Assembly: GCA_945947045.1 (NCBI GenBank)
Contig: CAMEXG010000127.1
Location: forward strand, 1-6,044
Direction: 5' to 3'
DNA: 6,044 nucleotides
From: an uncultured Spirochaetales bacterium
Lineage (GTDB): Bacteria; Spirochaetota; Spirochaetia; Sphaerochaetales; Sphaerochaetaceae
A model generated the notes under the pieces. That model made no database searches. It saw nothing but the letters and a program-made list of their open reading frames with translations, and was not told where the DNA came from. Below are positions 1 through 5,866 of the stretch, one piece after another (positions within the stretch are counted from its first letter, which is position 1; the number at the start of each line of letters is the position of its first letter). A program made the translations under genes and the position numbers.

Positions 1-140
1 TATTTCAATTTAAGTTTGAAGACTATAAGTAAAATCTCAAAAGAATATATTAACTAGGTCATCTCCATAGAAGTAGACAATCAGGTCTTATATATAGTTT
101 TGACTATTACCACATATGAAAAAAAGAGGATACGTTACTC

Positions 141-171
141 TATAAATAAGGCGCTCTTTCGAGCGCTTTAT
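141..171 (-). terminator. Intrinsic terminator closing the phosphoribosyltransferase operon
   Basis: An inverted repeat lies 10 bases after the stop codon of the phosphoribosyltransferase gene. Read on the minus strand, GCGCTC, a GAAA loop and GAGCGC form a perfect six-pair GC-rich core at 151-166. Further A-U pairs and one G-U pair extend the helix to 146-171, about 11 pairs. GAAA is a stable GNRA tetraloop. The tail after the stem is U-rich but broken by A residues (TTATTTATA), so it is weaker than a textbook U-tract. Position and orientation fit the end of the five-gene transcript. The hairpin is symmetric enough that it could also act on a plus-strand transcript coming from the left. Confidence 0.68.
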
Positions 172-181
172 AAGAGACCTG

Positions 182-817
182 TTAGTCTTCGCAGATTTCG
201 TGAAGTATCTCTCTTACTTCAGGATCTGTGTATACTTCCTCGATTTCATCATGTGTCAATCCAATGAACTCATGACAAGTATAGTGGATCCAAAGATAAT
301 CATCTTTATGATTCAGAATATGCTTTCTGCACCAATAATCCGGCTGTACTGGAAGAGCTGGCTTACCGTCCACCCACTGATACTTACAGATCTTATAATC
401 ATAAACAGCAACTTTTATATCTTCTCTAGGAATACCGGCTTCCATAATTGTAGACACAAGAGAATTGACAGTGAGACCTGTATCGAAGATATCATCGACG
501 ATCAATACCTTCTGACCTTTTTTTAGATTCTTAGGAGACCATGTCCAGCCATCAATATCGACTTTATTTGTATGTTCTACAAGTTTTCCGTAACTACGAG
601 CTACAACTGCTGCATAGAATACTGGATCTCTATTAATCTTTGAACACTGAAGTTTGTAATACTCGCTGATAACATTTGCAAGATAAGCGCCGCCACGAAG
701 GGAATCGTAGATGACATCCGGGATAAACCCGTCTTCCTTATACATCTTGTGTGCAAGCTTTATTCCAGCATCCCTGATCATATCACAAGTGATGAAGTCT
801 TTCTTCAACGGTTCCAT
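182..817 (-). CDS. Purine-type phosphoribosyltransferase (hypoxanthine/xanthine PRTase family)
   Basis: This 211-residue cytoplasmic protein belongs to the type I phosphoribosyltransferase fold, whose members join a base to PRPP, usually for nucleotide salvage. The PRPP-binding signature is clear at residues 104-116 (VLIVDDIFDTGLT), with the paired Asp108-Asp109 and the TG-T loop. Residues 35-48 (VIYDSLRGGAYLAN) match the strand and loop that bind pyrophosphate in the xanthine/hypoxanthine group. Aromatic residues near 174-176 (YLW) resemble the hood that stacks on the base. The substrate cannot be fixed from sequence: hypoxanthine, guanine or xanthine are all possible, and some relatives are uncharacterised. 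The start is supported by an AGGAG at 824-828, six bases upstream. The gene lies 14 bases after map and ends the operon. The C-terminal 70 residues are long and rich in Cys, His and aromatic residues for this family. Confidence 0.85.
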   Translation of the reverse strand: MEPLKKDFITCDMIRDAGIKLAHKMYKEDGFIPDVIYDSLRGGAYLANVISEYYKLQCSKINRDPVFYAAVVARSYGKLVEHTNKVDIDGWTWSPKNLKKGQKVLIVDDIFDTGLTVNSLVSTIMEAGIPREDIKVAVYDYKICKYQWVDGKPALPVQPDYWCRKHILNHKDDYLWIHYTCHEFIGLTHDEIEEVYTDPEVREILHEICED

Positions 818-831
818 TGTGTTCTCCTTTA

Positions 832-1587
832 TTAATATTCAGTTAGTATCTCCAGACCATCTTCTGTTATGGCCACTGTATGTTCCCAATGACAGGCAGG
901 AAGCCTATCTAGTGTCTTTACCGTCCAGTTGTCATTTAGTATTTCTACACGCCAAGTGCCCATATTGATCATAGGTTCTATAGCAAACACCATGCCCTTC
1001 CTGATTCTTGGATTTGGATTTGCCAGAGAAACATAGTTGGGAACTTCCGGCTCCTCATGGATCTCAAGTCCTACTCCATGACCACAGTAATCTTTTACCA
1101 CACCATACTTAAACTTTCTACAGTGGGAAGATATAGCCTGAGCGATATCTTGAATCCTTGCATTTGGTTTAGAAGCAGCCTCAATGCCGAGATAGAGAGA
1201 TTTTCTTGTCTCTACATTGAGTGTGTGCACTTTATCTGAAACAACACCGATTTCATAAGAATGAGTACTGTCAGAAATGTATCCATCCAAGTCAATGCAT
1301 ACATCGAGTGAAATAATATCACCATTCTTTAGTATTTCTTTCTTATTTGGAATACCATGGATTACAGTATCGTTGACACTGGTACATGTAACATTCGGGT
1401 AACCAAAATATCCTTTACAAGGGCCCTTTGCATGGTGCTTTTTCATAAAGGATTCGCAAAGCCTGTCAATGTCGTAAGTAGAAATACCTTCCACAATCTG
1501 AGGGCCTACTTCATCAAACATATCTGATAACAAATGGCAGGATGACCTAATCTTTGAAATCTGATAGTCGTCTTTTAATTGAATCAT
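832..1587 (-). CDS. map: Type I methionine aminopeptidase
   Basis: Removes the initiator methionine from new proteins with small second residues, after deformylation, in the cytoplasm. The 251-residue length is that of the bacterial type Ia enzyme without an N-terminal zinc-finger extension. All five metal ligands of the pita-bread fold can be placed: Asp95 (SLDVC), Asp106 (ISDST), His170 (CGHGVG), Glu204 (FAIEPMIN) and Glu235 (WEHT). The substrate-contacting histidines are also present: His77 in VIHGIP and His177 in IHEEPEV. The enzyme should therefore be active. The start is set by an AGGA at 1594-1597 lying inside the last codons of nusB. The ATG overlaps the nusB TGA as ATGA, which implies translational coupling. 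The gene is essential in most bacteria with a single copy. The pairing with nusB here looks like operon convenience rather than a shared pathway. Confidence 0.96.
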   Translation of the reverse strand: MIQLKDDYQISKIRSSCHLLSDMFDEVGPQIVEGISTYDIDRLCESFMKKHHAKGPCKGYFGYPNVTCTSVNDTVIHGIPNKKEILKNGDIISLDVCIDLDGYISDSTHSYEIGVVSDKVHTLNVETRKSLYLGIEAASKPNARIQDIAQAISSHCRKFKYGVVKDYCGHGVGLEIHEEPEVPNYVSLANPNPRIRKGMVFAIEPMINMGTWRVEILNDNWTVKTLDRLPACHWEHTVAITEDGLEILTEY

Positions 1588-2015
1588 CTTTTTTCCTTGG
1601 AATATGTATCCAAAATACCATTGATAAACTTAAAGGAAACATCGTTACTAAGTTCCTGGGAAAGTTTTACAGCTTCATCGATGACAATTGTAGGATGTGT
1701 CTCTTTATCATAAAGAAGTTGGAAGAATGAAATGCGTAGGATATTTCGGTCGACACCGTCAATCTTATCAATTGGTCTGTTTTTCGAATACTTGGAGATA
1801 ATCGAATCAATCTCCTCCAAATGTTCCAAAGTGCCTGTAATCAAGAAGGAAGCATAGATTTTCGTATCCTCTGTAAGTGCTGCTTCTTCATCTTCCGATA
1901 ACCCCTGAAACAAGTCCCAATCTCCCGTTGGAGGGAGATTGGAGTTGAAGTCAAGGGAATATAGTGTGTCTGTAGCAAGTTCTCTTGCCTTATGTCTTTC
2001 TGTTCTGATTCCCAT
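1584..2015 (-). CDS. nusB: Transcription antitermination factor NusB
   Basis: NusB binds boxA RNA together with NusE (ribosomal protein S10) and helps RNA polymerase read through terminators in rRNA operons. The 143-residue length is normal for this all-helical protein. Family landmarks are visible in order: the basic N-terminal helix around RHKARELA (7-14), which contributes to RNA binding; LYSLDF (18-23); VDRNILRISFFQLLY (88-102); the VIDEAVKL helix (111-118); and FKFINGILD (128-136) near the C terminus. The usual tryptophan before the central VDR helix is not present, a common variation. The gene starts 6 bases after the foldase stop codon and its stop overlaps the map start by four bases, so it is the middle of a co-translated series. 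Confidence 0.93.
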   Translation of the reverse strand: MGIRTERHKARELATDTLYSLDFNSNLPPTGDWDLFQGLSEDEEAALTEDTKIYASFLITGTLEHLEEIDSIISKYSKNRPIDKIDGVDRNILRISFFQLLYDKETHPTIVIDEAVKLSQELSNDVSFKFINGILDTYSKEKR

Positions 2016-2019
2016 ATTT

Positions 2020-2023
2020 TCCT
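2020..2023 (-). promoter_or_regulatory. nusB Shine-Dalgarno overlapping the upstream stop codon
   Basis: The AGGA of the nusB ribosome binding site shares bases with the TAG stop of the foldase gene (TAGGA on the minus strand). Only four bases separate it from the ATG, which is on the short side. Ribosomes ending the foldase would sit directly on this site, so nusB translation is probably coupled to it. Confidence 0.6.
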
Positions 2024-3038
2024 ACTTGAGAATAATATTGATCTTTGCCTGATTTCTTAGATCAGCTAGAAGCTCGTTGTAAGCATTAATGAAAGCATAC
2101 TGACTGTTCTGATACAATAAACCTTGTCTGATGTACTCTCTGACCGTGATGCCATACTCTTCAATAGTATCATCCAAACCAAGGACAGTAGGATCAGCAT
2201 GAACAGTACACTTGACGATTACATATAGATATGGAGTCTCGAATACACCTTCCACATCACCTGCATCCATAAACATGACAGCATCAACAAAATCATCACC
2301 CATGTTTGTTCTTGTTGTGGTTGTGTCAGCCATAAAACCCCAATCACCACCGACAGAGAGAGACGCCGTATCCTCTGTATAAAGCTGTACACCCTTCTCA
2401 AATGTAATCTTTCCACTCTTTATGTCGTTATAACAAGACTGGAGAGTTGCAAGCTTCTTGCTGTCAGTATTAACATCCCCTGTCTTCTCCATAGCAATAA
2501 GACTGAGTCTTACACGCTCCGGGAGAGTGAAATTGGAAGAATTCTGTCTATACCAAGTCTTAATCTCTTTCTCTGTAGGCTCTGCAACATTATTTAGGAC
2601 ATCAGCCTTTGCTCCGCTTACATAAAGCTGAGTAAGATACTGGAGTTTAAGATAACTCTTATATTCATCCACTGTGCCATAGTTTTCGATTACTACAGCT
2701 GCAAACTCATCATCTGTCAGGGTCTTTCCAACCTGAGATTCAACAGAGGCCTTCTGCTGTGCATAGAGCTGCTCGACTTCACTGTCTGATACGGTGTACC
2801 CATCTCTAGCGGCACCCTGCTCAATAAGGATTTCATCAATAAGTGAATTCAATACATCCAGCTGTTGGACAGTGACACCATTACTGGTATAAAACTCAAC
2901 TTCTTTATTGAGTTGATCCATTGTAATGACCTTGTTCTTTGTAAGATTGACAGTAGCTGCAGGGGAAGAAATCGTAGCTGCAGAAAGTGTCATCATAACG
3001 ATAAGCAGAATACTAATAACCGACAAAGTCTTTTTCAT
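2022..3038 (-). CDS. Exported SurA/parvulin-like periplasmic foldase
   Basis: A 338-residue secreted protein related to SurA and PpiC-type peptidyl-prolyl isomerases, which chaperone proteins crossing the periplasm. Residues 1-21 form a signal peptide: KK, a hydrophobic core (LSVISILLIVMM), then SAA as a likely signal peptidase I site. There is no lipobox cysteine, so unlike PrsA it is not a lipoprotein. Residues 30-150 match the helical SurA N-terminal chaperone module. Residues 172-278 form a parvulin-like domain with GGDWGF (230-235) and the closing strand GVFETPYLYVIVK (264-276). The histidine that normally opens the parvulin domain (HIL) is replaced by RLSLI (177-181), so isomerase activity is doubtful. 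The start has an AGGA at 3050-3053 inside the last codons of the preceding gene, 11 bases away. Treponemal Tpn39b-type proteins are probable relatives (from memory). Confidence 0.82.
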   Translation of the reverse strand: MKKTLSVISILLIVMMTLSAATISSPAATVNLTKNKVITMDQLNKEVEFYTSNGVTVQQLDVLNSLIDEILIEQGAARDGYTVSDSEVEQLYAQQKASVESQVGKTLTDDEFAAVVIENYGTVDEYKSYLKLQYLTQLYVSGAKADVLNNVAEPTEKEIKTWYRQNSSNFTLPERVRLSLIAMEKTGDVNTDSKKLATLQSCYNDIKSGKITFEKGVQLYTEDTASLSVGGDWGFMADTTTTRTNMGDDFVDAVMFMDAGDVEGVFETPYLYVIVKCTVHADPTVLGLDDTIEEYGITVREYIRQGLLYQNSQYAFINAYNELLADLRNQAKINIILK

Positions 3039-3041
3039 ATA

Positions 3042-3464
3042 TTAATAATTCCTTTCGATTTTTAATCTTGAAGCAAAAACCTTCGCTTCGCCTGGTTTTT
3101 TTATAAATTCACTGGTCTTCAGGATGATGCCTTCAGACTCTACTACTCTCATTAGTGTAGCCATAGTGGCAGTTTTTCTAATGCCACCGACTAATATTGT
3201 TGCGGCTCTCTTTCCTGAAACAGCACCTGCATTCTCCAAAAACTTCTTTAAGGAAGGGGTTACATTTTTACCAAAAGAAGAGAGAGGTTCTGCAATAAAA
3301 ATCAGATAATCGTAAAGAGTAAGCCGTTTGTCTGTATCTACAGAAACATTCAGGATATCTGATTGAGTACCATTTTGTTCTAAGCCCTGGGCACAACTAG
3401 CTGCAATCTTTTTAAGATTTTCAGAATCATTGCCTTTAGGACAAACTAATAAACAAACTTTCAT
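3042..3464 (-). CDS. Small flavodoxin-like-fold protein of unknown function
   Basis: A 140-residue predicted cytoplasmic protein with no signal peptide or membrane segment. The pattern looks like an alternating beta/alpha flavodoxin-type fold: a first strand KVCLLVCP (2-9), an amphipathic helix (14-30), a strand ending in a conserved-looking acidic turn (YDYLIFIAEP, 51-60), a strand RAATILVGG (86-94), and a helix and strand at 100-115. The FMN phosphate loop of true flavodoxins (T/S-x-T-G-x-T) is missing; PKGNDSEN (9-16) stands in its place, so FMN binding is uncertain. I do not recognise a named family. It is the first gene of the five-gene block: its AGAGGA at 3469-3474 abuts the preceding terminator, and it ends three bases before the foldase start. 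A link to redox or envelope biogenesis is only a guess from neighbours. Confidence 0.7.
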   Translation of the reverse strand: MKVCLLVCPKGNDSENLKKIAASCAQGLEQNGTQSDILNVSVDTDKRLTLYDYLIFIAEPLSSFGKNVTPSLKKFLENAGAVSGKRAATILVGGIRKTATMATLMRVVESEGIILKTSEFIKKPGEAKVFASRLKIERNY

Positions 3465-3474
3465 TATATCCTCT

Positions 3475-3513
3475 AAAAAAAGTTAAACCGACCCCCGTGA
3501 AAGAGGATCGGTT
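3475..3513 (-). terminator. Intrinsic terminator after secG, abutting the next gene's RBS
   Basis: On the minus strand, AACCGATCCTC (3513-3503) pairs with the run 3496-3486 ending GGGTCGGTT, leaving a six-base loop (TTTCAC). The 11-pair stem is continuous only in minus-strand RNA, because two positions are G-U wobbles (3507/3492 and 3504/3495). On the plus strand these become A-C mismatches, so the element is directional. Four to five bases after the stem comes a run of seven T (3481-3475). It lies 12 bases after the secG stop. The T-run is immediately followed by the ribosome binding site of the flavodoxin-like gene, so the terminator may be leaky or regulated. Confidence 0.82.
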
Positions 3514-3525
3514 ATATTGAGTTCC

Positions 3526-3849
3526 TTAGTTGGATGCTGCCTGATCTTCAAGCCAAGTAGTACCTTCTACGCTGGTTGTCTGAGTCTTCTTAATCATAGA
3601 CTGAATTTCATCATCAGAAGACTTGTTGACTAGAGCGACGACAAGAGAAAGCACCATGAAAACAATGGCAAGCACTGTTGTAGCTTTTGTAATGAAACTT
3701 GAACTTCCAGAACCAAAAGCTGAATCTGAGTTGCCACCGAAGATGCCGCCCAGTCCGACACTGTTCTGTCCCTGGATGGTAATCAGGAATAGAAGAAGAA
3801 GTGCCACAATACAGAATACAACGAGAAGGATAATTCCTAAAACACCCAT
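3526..3849 (-). CDS. secG: Preprotein translocase subunit SecG
   Basis: SecG is the small accessory subunit of the SecYEG channel in the inner membrane and stimulates SecA-driven protein export. The 107-residue protein has the expected two membrane segments (about 3-25 and 57-75) joined by the family's glycine-rich loop. Signature elements are IQ (25-26), GLGGIFGG (32-39), the FGS motif (45-47), and Phe52 followed by Lys-Ala-Thr (55-57) at the start of the second segment. A hydrophilic tail of about 30 residues follows. The start has AGAGG at 3859-3863, nine bases upstream. The gene begins 19 bases after the pgk-tpi stop with no terminator between, so it is co-transcribed with it. Glycolytic genes followed by secG is a layout I recall in spirochaetes and some Firmicutes. 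Confidence 0.94.
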   Translation of the reverse strand: MGVLGIILLVVFCIVALLLLFLITIQGQNSVGLGGIFGGNSDSAFGSGSSSFITKATTVLAIVFMVLSLVVALVNKSSDDEIQSMIKKTQTTSVEGTTWLEDQAASN

Positions 3850-3868
3850 TTTTACTAACCTCTACAAA

Positions 3869-5809
3869 TTACTTGTTAAAAGCAATAATAGGAAGGAACT
3901 TGTCAACAGATAGTGATGCACCGCCAACCAGTGCTCCGTCAATATTTTCCTTAGCCATCAATGCCTTAACATTCTCAGCTTTAACAGAACCACCATACTG
4001 TATTATGAGTTTTTCTGCAACATCTTTTGAATACAAACGAGCAACAGTTTCACGAATGAAAGCGTGTGCATTGTCTGCATCCTCAGGTGTAGCTGTCTTT
4101 CCTGTACCAATTGCCCATACTGGTTCATAAGCAATAGTGATCTTAGCCATCTCTTCCGGCTTTACGCCCTTGAGGCCGACTTCAAGCTGAGCTGTAAGAA
4201 CTTCTTCAAGTTTTCCGCCTTCTCTCTCTTCAAGTGTCTCACCAACACAGAGATCAACGTCCATACCACATTCAAGTGCAAGAAGAACTTTACCGTTGAT
4301 GATTTCGTTTGTTTCACCATAGTACTGTCTTCTTTCACTGTGACCAAGGATAACTGTGTTTACACCAAGATCCTGAAGCATCAAAGGAGAAACTTCACCT
4401 GTGTATGCACCGGACTTGTGGTCAGCCATGTTTTCTGCAGCGACAATGATCGGGCTGCCTTTTACTGCTTCTACAACACCAGGAAGATCAACATATGGAC
4501 AAGCGATCATACATTTGCAGTCTGCACCACTCTCTTTATAAGCGTCAGCCAGCTCCTTTGCATACTTCTTTGCTTCGCTAGGAACAAGATTCATCTTCCA
4601 GTTACCAGCAATATATGGTCTTCTTTTCTCTGTCTTTTCAAGTGCCTTGATACCAGGGAGAACCTTTCCTTCCAAGAATTCAAGAGAAGCGCCACCACCT
4701 GTGGAAACGTGGGAAATCTGAGAAGCAAGACCGAACTTGTTGATGGCTGCAACACTGTCACCACCACCGACGACAGAAACAGCATCACTTTCAGCAAGAG
4801 CCTTTGCAACAGCTTCAGTACCCTTTGCAAATGCAGCGAACTCGAATACGCCCATTGGTCCGTTCCAAACAACGTTCTTTGCATTCTTCATCTCTGATAC
4901 GATTGCAGCAACTGTCTTTGGTCCAATGTCGAGACCCATAAGTCCTTCTGGAATATCTACGCTGTCAACAGCAACAGGAGTTGCGTTTTCATCGAACTTA
5001 TCAGCACAAACGTGATCGAGAGGAAGAATAACCTTGACACCCTTCTTTTCAGCAGCAGCCAAGAAAGCCTTTGCTGTATCCTGATAATCATCTTCAACAA
5101 GGCTTGTTCCTACGCTGTGGCCAAGAACCTTGAGGAATGTATATGCCATTCCACCGCCGATTACGATAGTGTCACAAGTCTTAACCAGGGACTCAAGGAC
5201 GCTGATCTTTGAAGATACCTTGGATCCACCGATGACTGCAACAAATGGGTGCTCCGGATTCTCCAAAAGTGGAGCCATGAACTTGACTTCCTTTTCAATG
5301 AGGAAGCCGGCAAATGCTGGAAGGTAGTGAGCAACGCCTTCTGTTGAAGCATGAGCTCTATGGGCTGTACCGAAAGCATCGTTGACATACAAGTCGCCAT
5401 AGCTTGCAAGCTCTTTAGCATATGCTTCGCCGTTCTTCTCTTCTTCCGGATAGAATCTTACGTTCTCAAGAAGAAGAACTTCACCTGGCTTGAGAGCCTC
5501 GACTTCCTTCTTTACTTCTTCTCCGATTACATCTGGAGCAAGCTTGACTGGCTTACCAAGAAGCTTCTCGAATTCAGCTCTGATAGGAGCCATTGAGAAA
5601 TCCATGTTCTTCTGTCCCTTTGGTCTGCCATAGTGAGACATGACAACAAGGGAAGCGCCATTATCAAGAATATAATTGATTGTAGGGAGTGCAGCCTTAA
5701 TTCTTGTAGCATCTGTAACTACACCATTCTTTACAGGAACGTTGAAGTCGACTCTGATAAGAACTCTCTTACCCTTAAGATCTGCTTCTTTAACTGTATT
5801 TAAAACCAT
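3869..5809 (-). CDS. pgk-tpi: Bifunctional phosphoglycerate kinase / triosephosphate isomerase fusion
   Basis: One uninterrupted 646-residue reading frame carries two complete glycolytic enzymes. Residues 1 to about 392 are phosphoglycerate kinase (1,3-bisphosphoglycerate + ADP to 3-phosphoglycerate + ATP), with RVDFNVP (19-25), SHYGRP (58-63), ENVRFY (115-120), NDAFGTAHRAHAS (143-155), GGSKVSSK (194-201), NGPMGVFE (316-323) and the GGGDS and STGGGASLE nucleotide loops (348-352, 369-377). Residues about 396-646 are triosephosphate isomerase (DHAP to glyceraldehyde-3-phosphate): Lys405 in NWKMN, His490 in GHSERR, Glu562 in YEPVWAIGTGKT, and phosphate loops GGS (606-608) and GGA (629-631). All three TPI catalytic residues are present. 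The two halves meet almost without a linker, and the TPI initiator Met is lost. No in-frame start exists before Lys405, so TPI can only be made as the fusion. The start has AGGA at 5817-5820, seven bases upstream. A similar fusion is established in Thermotoga maritima. Confidence 0.97.
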   Translation of the reverse strand: MVLNTVKEADLKGKRVLIRVDFNVPVKNGVVTDATRIKAALPTINYILDNGASLVVMSHYGRPKGQKNMDFSMAPIRAEFEKLLGKPVKLAPDVIGEEVKKEVEALKPGEVLLLENVRFYPEEEKNGEAYAKELASYGDLYVNDAFGTAHRAHASTEGVAHYLPAFAGFLIEKEVKFMAPLLENPEHPFVAVIGGSKVSSKISVLESLVKTCDTIVIGGGMAYTFLKVLGHSVGTSLVEDDYQDTAKAFLAAAEKKGVKVILPLDHVCADKFDENATPVAVDSVDIPEGLMGLDIGPKTVAAIVSEMKNAKNVVWNGPMGVFEFAAFAKGTEAVAKALAESDAVSVVGGGDSVAAINKFGLASQISHVSTGGGASLEFLEGKVLPGIKALEKTEKRRPYIAGNWKMNLVPSEAKKYAKELADAYKESGADCKCMIACPYVDLPGVVEAVKGSPIIVAAENMADHKSGAYTGEVSPLMLQDLGVNTVILGHSERRQYYGETNEIINGKVLLALECGMDVDLCVGETLEEREGGKLEEVLTAQLEVGLKGVKPEEMAKITIAYEPVWAIGTGKTATPEDADNAHAFIRETVARLYSKDVAEKLIIQYGGSVKAENVKALMAKENIDGALVGGASLSVDKFLPIIAFNK

Positions 5810-5816
5810 AATCTAA

Positions 5817-5820
5817 TCCT
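5817..5820 (-). promoter_or_regulatory. Shine-Dalgarno of pgk-tpi close behind the gap terminator
   Basis: AGGA lies seven bases before the ATG of pgk-tpi and only seven bases after the T-run of the preceding terminator. No -10/-35 pair can fit between terminator and start, so a ribosome loading here must be on a transcript that read through the terminator or began upstream of it. Confidence 0.6.
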
Positions 5821-5827
5821 TTTTGAG

Positions 5828-5850
5828 AAAAAAGGCCTGCTGAGCAGGCC
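5828..5850 (-). terminator. Intrinsic terminator between gap and pgk-tpi
   Basis: On the minus strand GGCCTGC, a three-base TCA loop and GCAGGCC form a perfect, GC-rich seven-pair hairpin (5850-5834), followed directly by six T (5833-5828). This is a canonical Rho-independent terminator, 26 bases after the gap stop codon. It should reduce transcription from gap into pgk-tpi. Since glycolytic genes in this order are commonly co-expressed, it probably attenuates rather than fully stops transcription. Confidence 0.85.
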
Positions 5851-5851
5851 C

Positions 5852-5866
5852 TTCGATCAAGTCGAA
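5852..5866 (-). repeat. Small inverted repeat stacked upstream of the gap terminator
   Basis: TTCGA and TCGAA flank a five-base spacer (5862-5866 and 5852-5856), giving a short possible hairpin that ends one base before the terminator stem. It lies in the gap 3' untranslated region. The five-pair stem is weak alone, but coaxial stacking on the terminator could protect the gap mRNA 3' end. This could also be chance. Confidence 0.35.

Noticed and set aside
3..20. Short inverted repeat TTCAA...TTGAA near the left edge
   Set aside because: Five A/T-rich pairs with a seven-base loop, no U-tract and no gene nearby to give it meaning.
1..140. Possible promoters in the AT-rich left end (TTGACT at 100-105 on plus; TTGTCT at 75-80 on minus)
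   Set aside because: No acceptable -10 hexamer at 16-18 bases from either one. AT-rich DNA yields such hexamers often.
3462..3469. TATAAT-like sequence on the minus strand at the start of the flavodoxin-like gene
   Set aside because: It overlaps the start codon and ribosome binding site and has no -35 match at 16-18 bases; transcription from it would begin inside the gene.
3481..3491. TTTAAC core resembling part of a NusB boxA element, just after the secG terminator stem
   Set aside because: Only the six-base core matches; flanking bases differ from boxA and the spot is explained as the flank of the terminator.
4591..4640. Sequencing error joining separate pgk and tpi genes
   Set aside because: The frame is the same on both sides and no stop, start or ribosome binding site remains between them, so a single-base error does not explain the join.
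4591..4884. Second minus-strand open frame inside pgk-tpi
   Set aside because: A shifted shadow of the PGK coding sequence with no recognisable protein; only its stop is of interest for the slip hypothesis.
4064..4897. Long plus-strand open frame (277 codons) opposite the pgk-tpi gene
   Set aside because: It lies wholly antisense to highly conserved PGK/TPI sequence, encodes Cys/Phe/Ser-rich low-quality protein, and arises from the codon pattern of the real gene.
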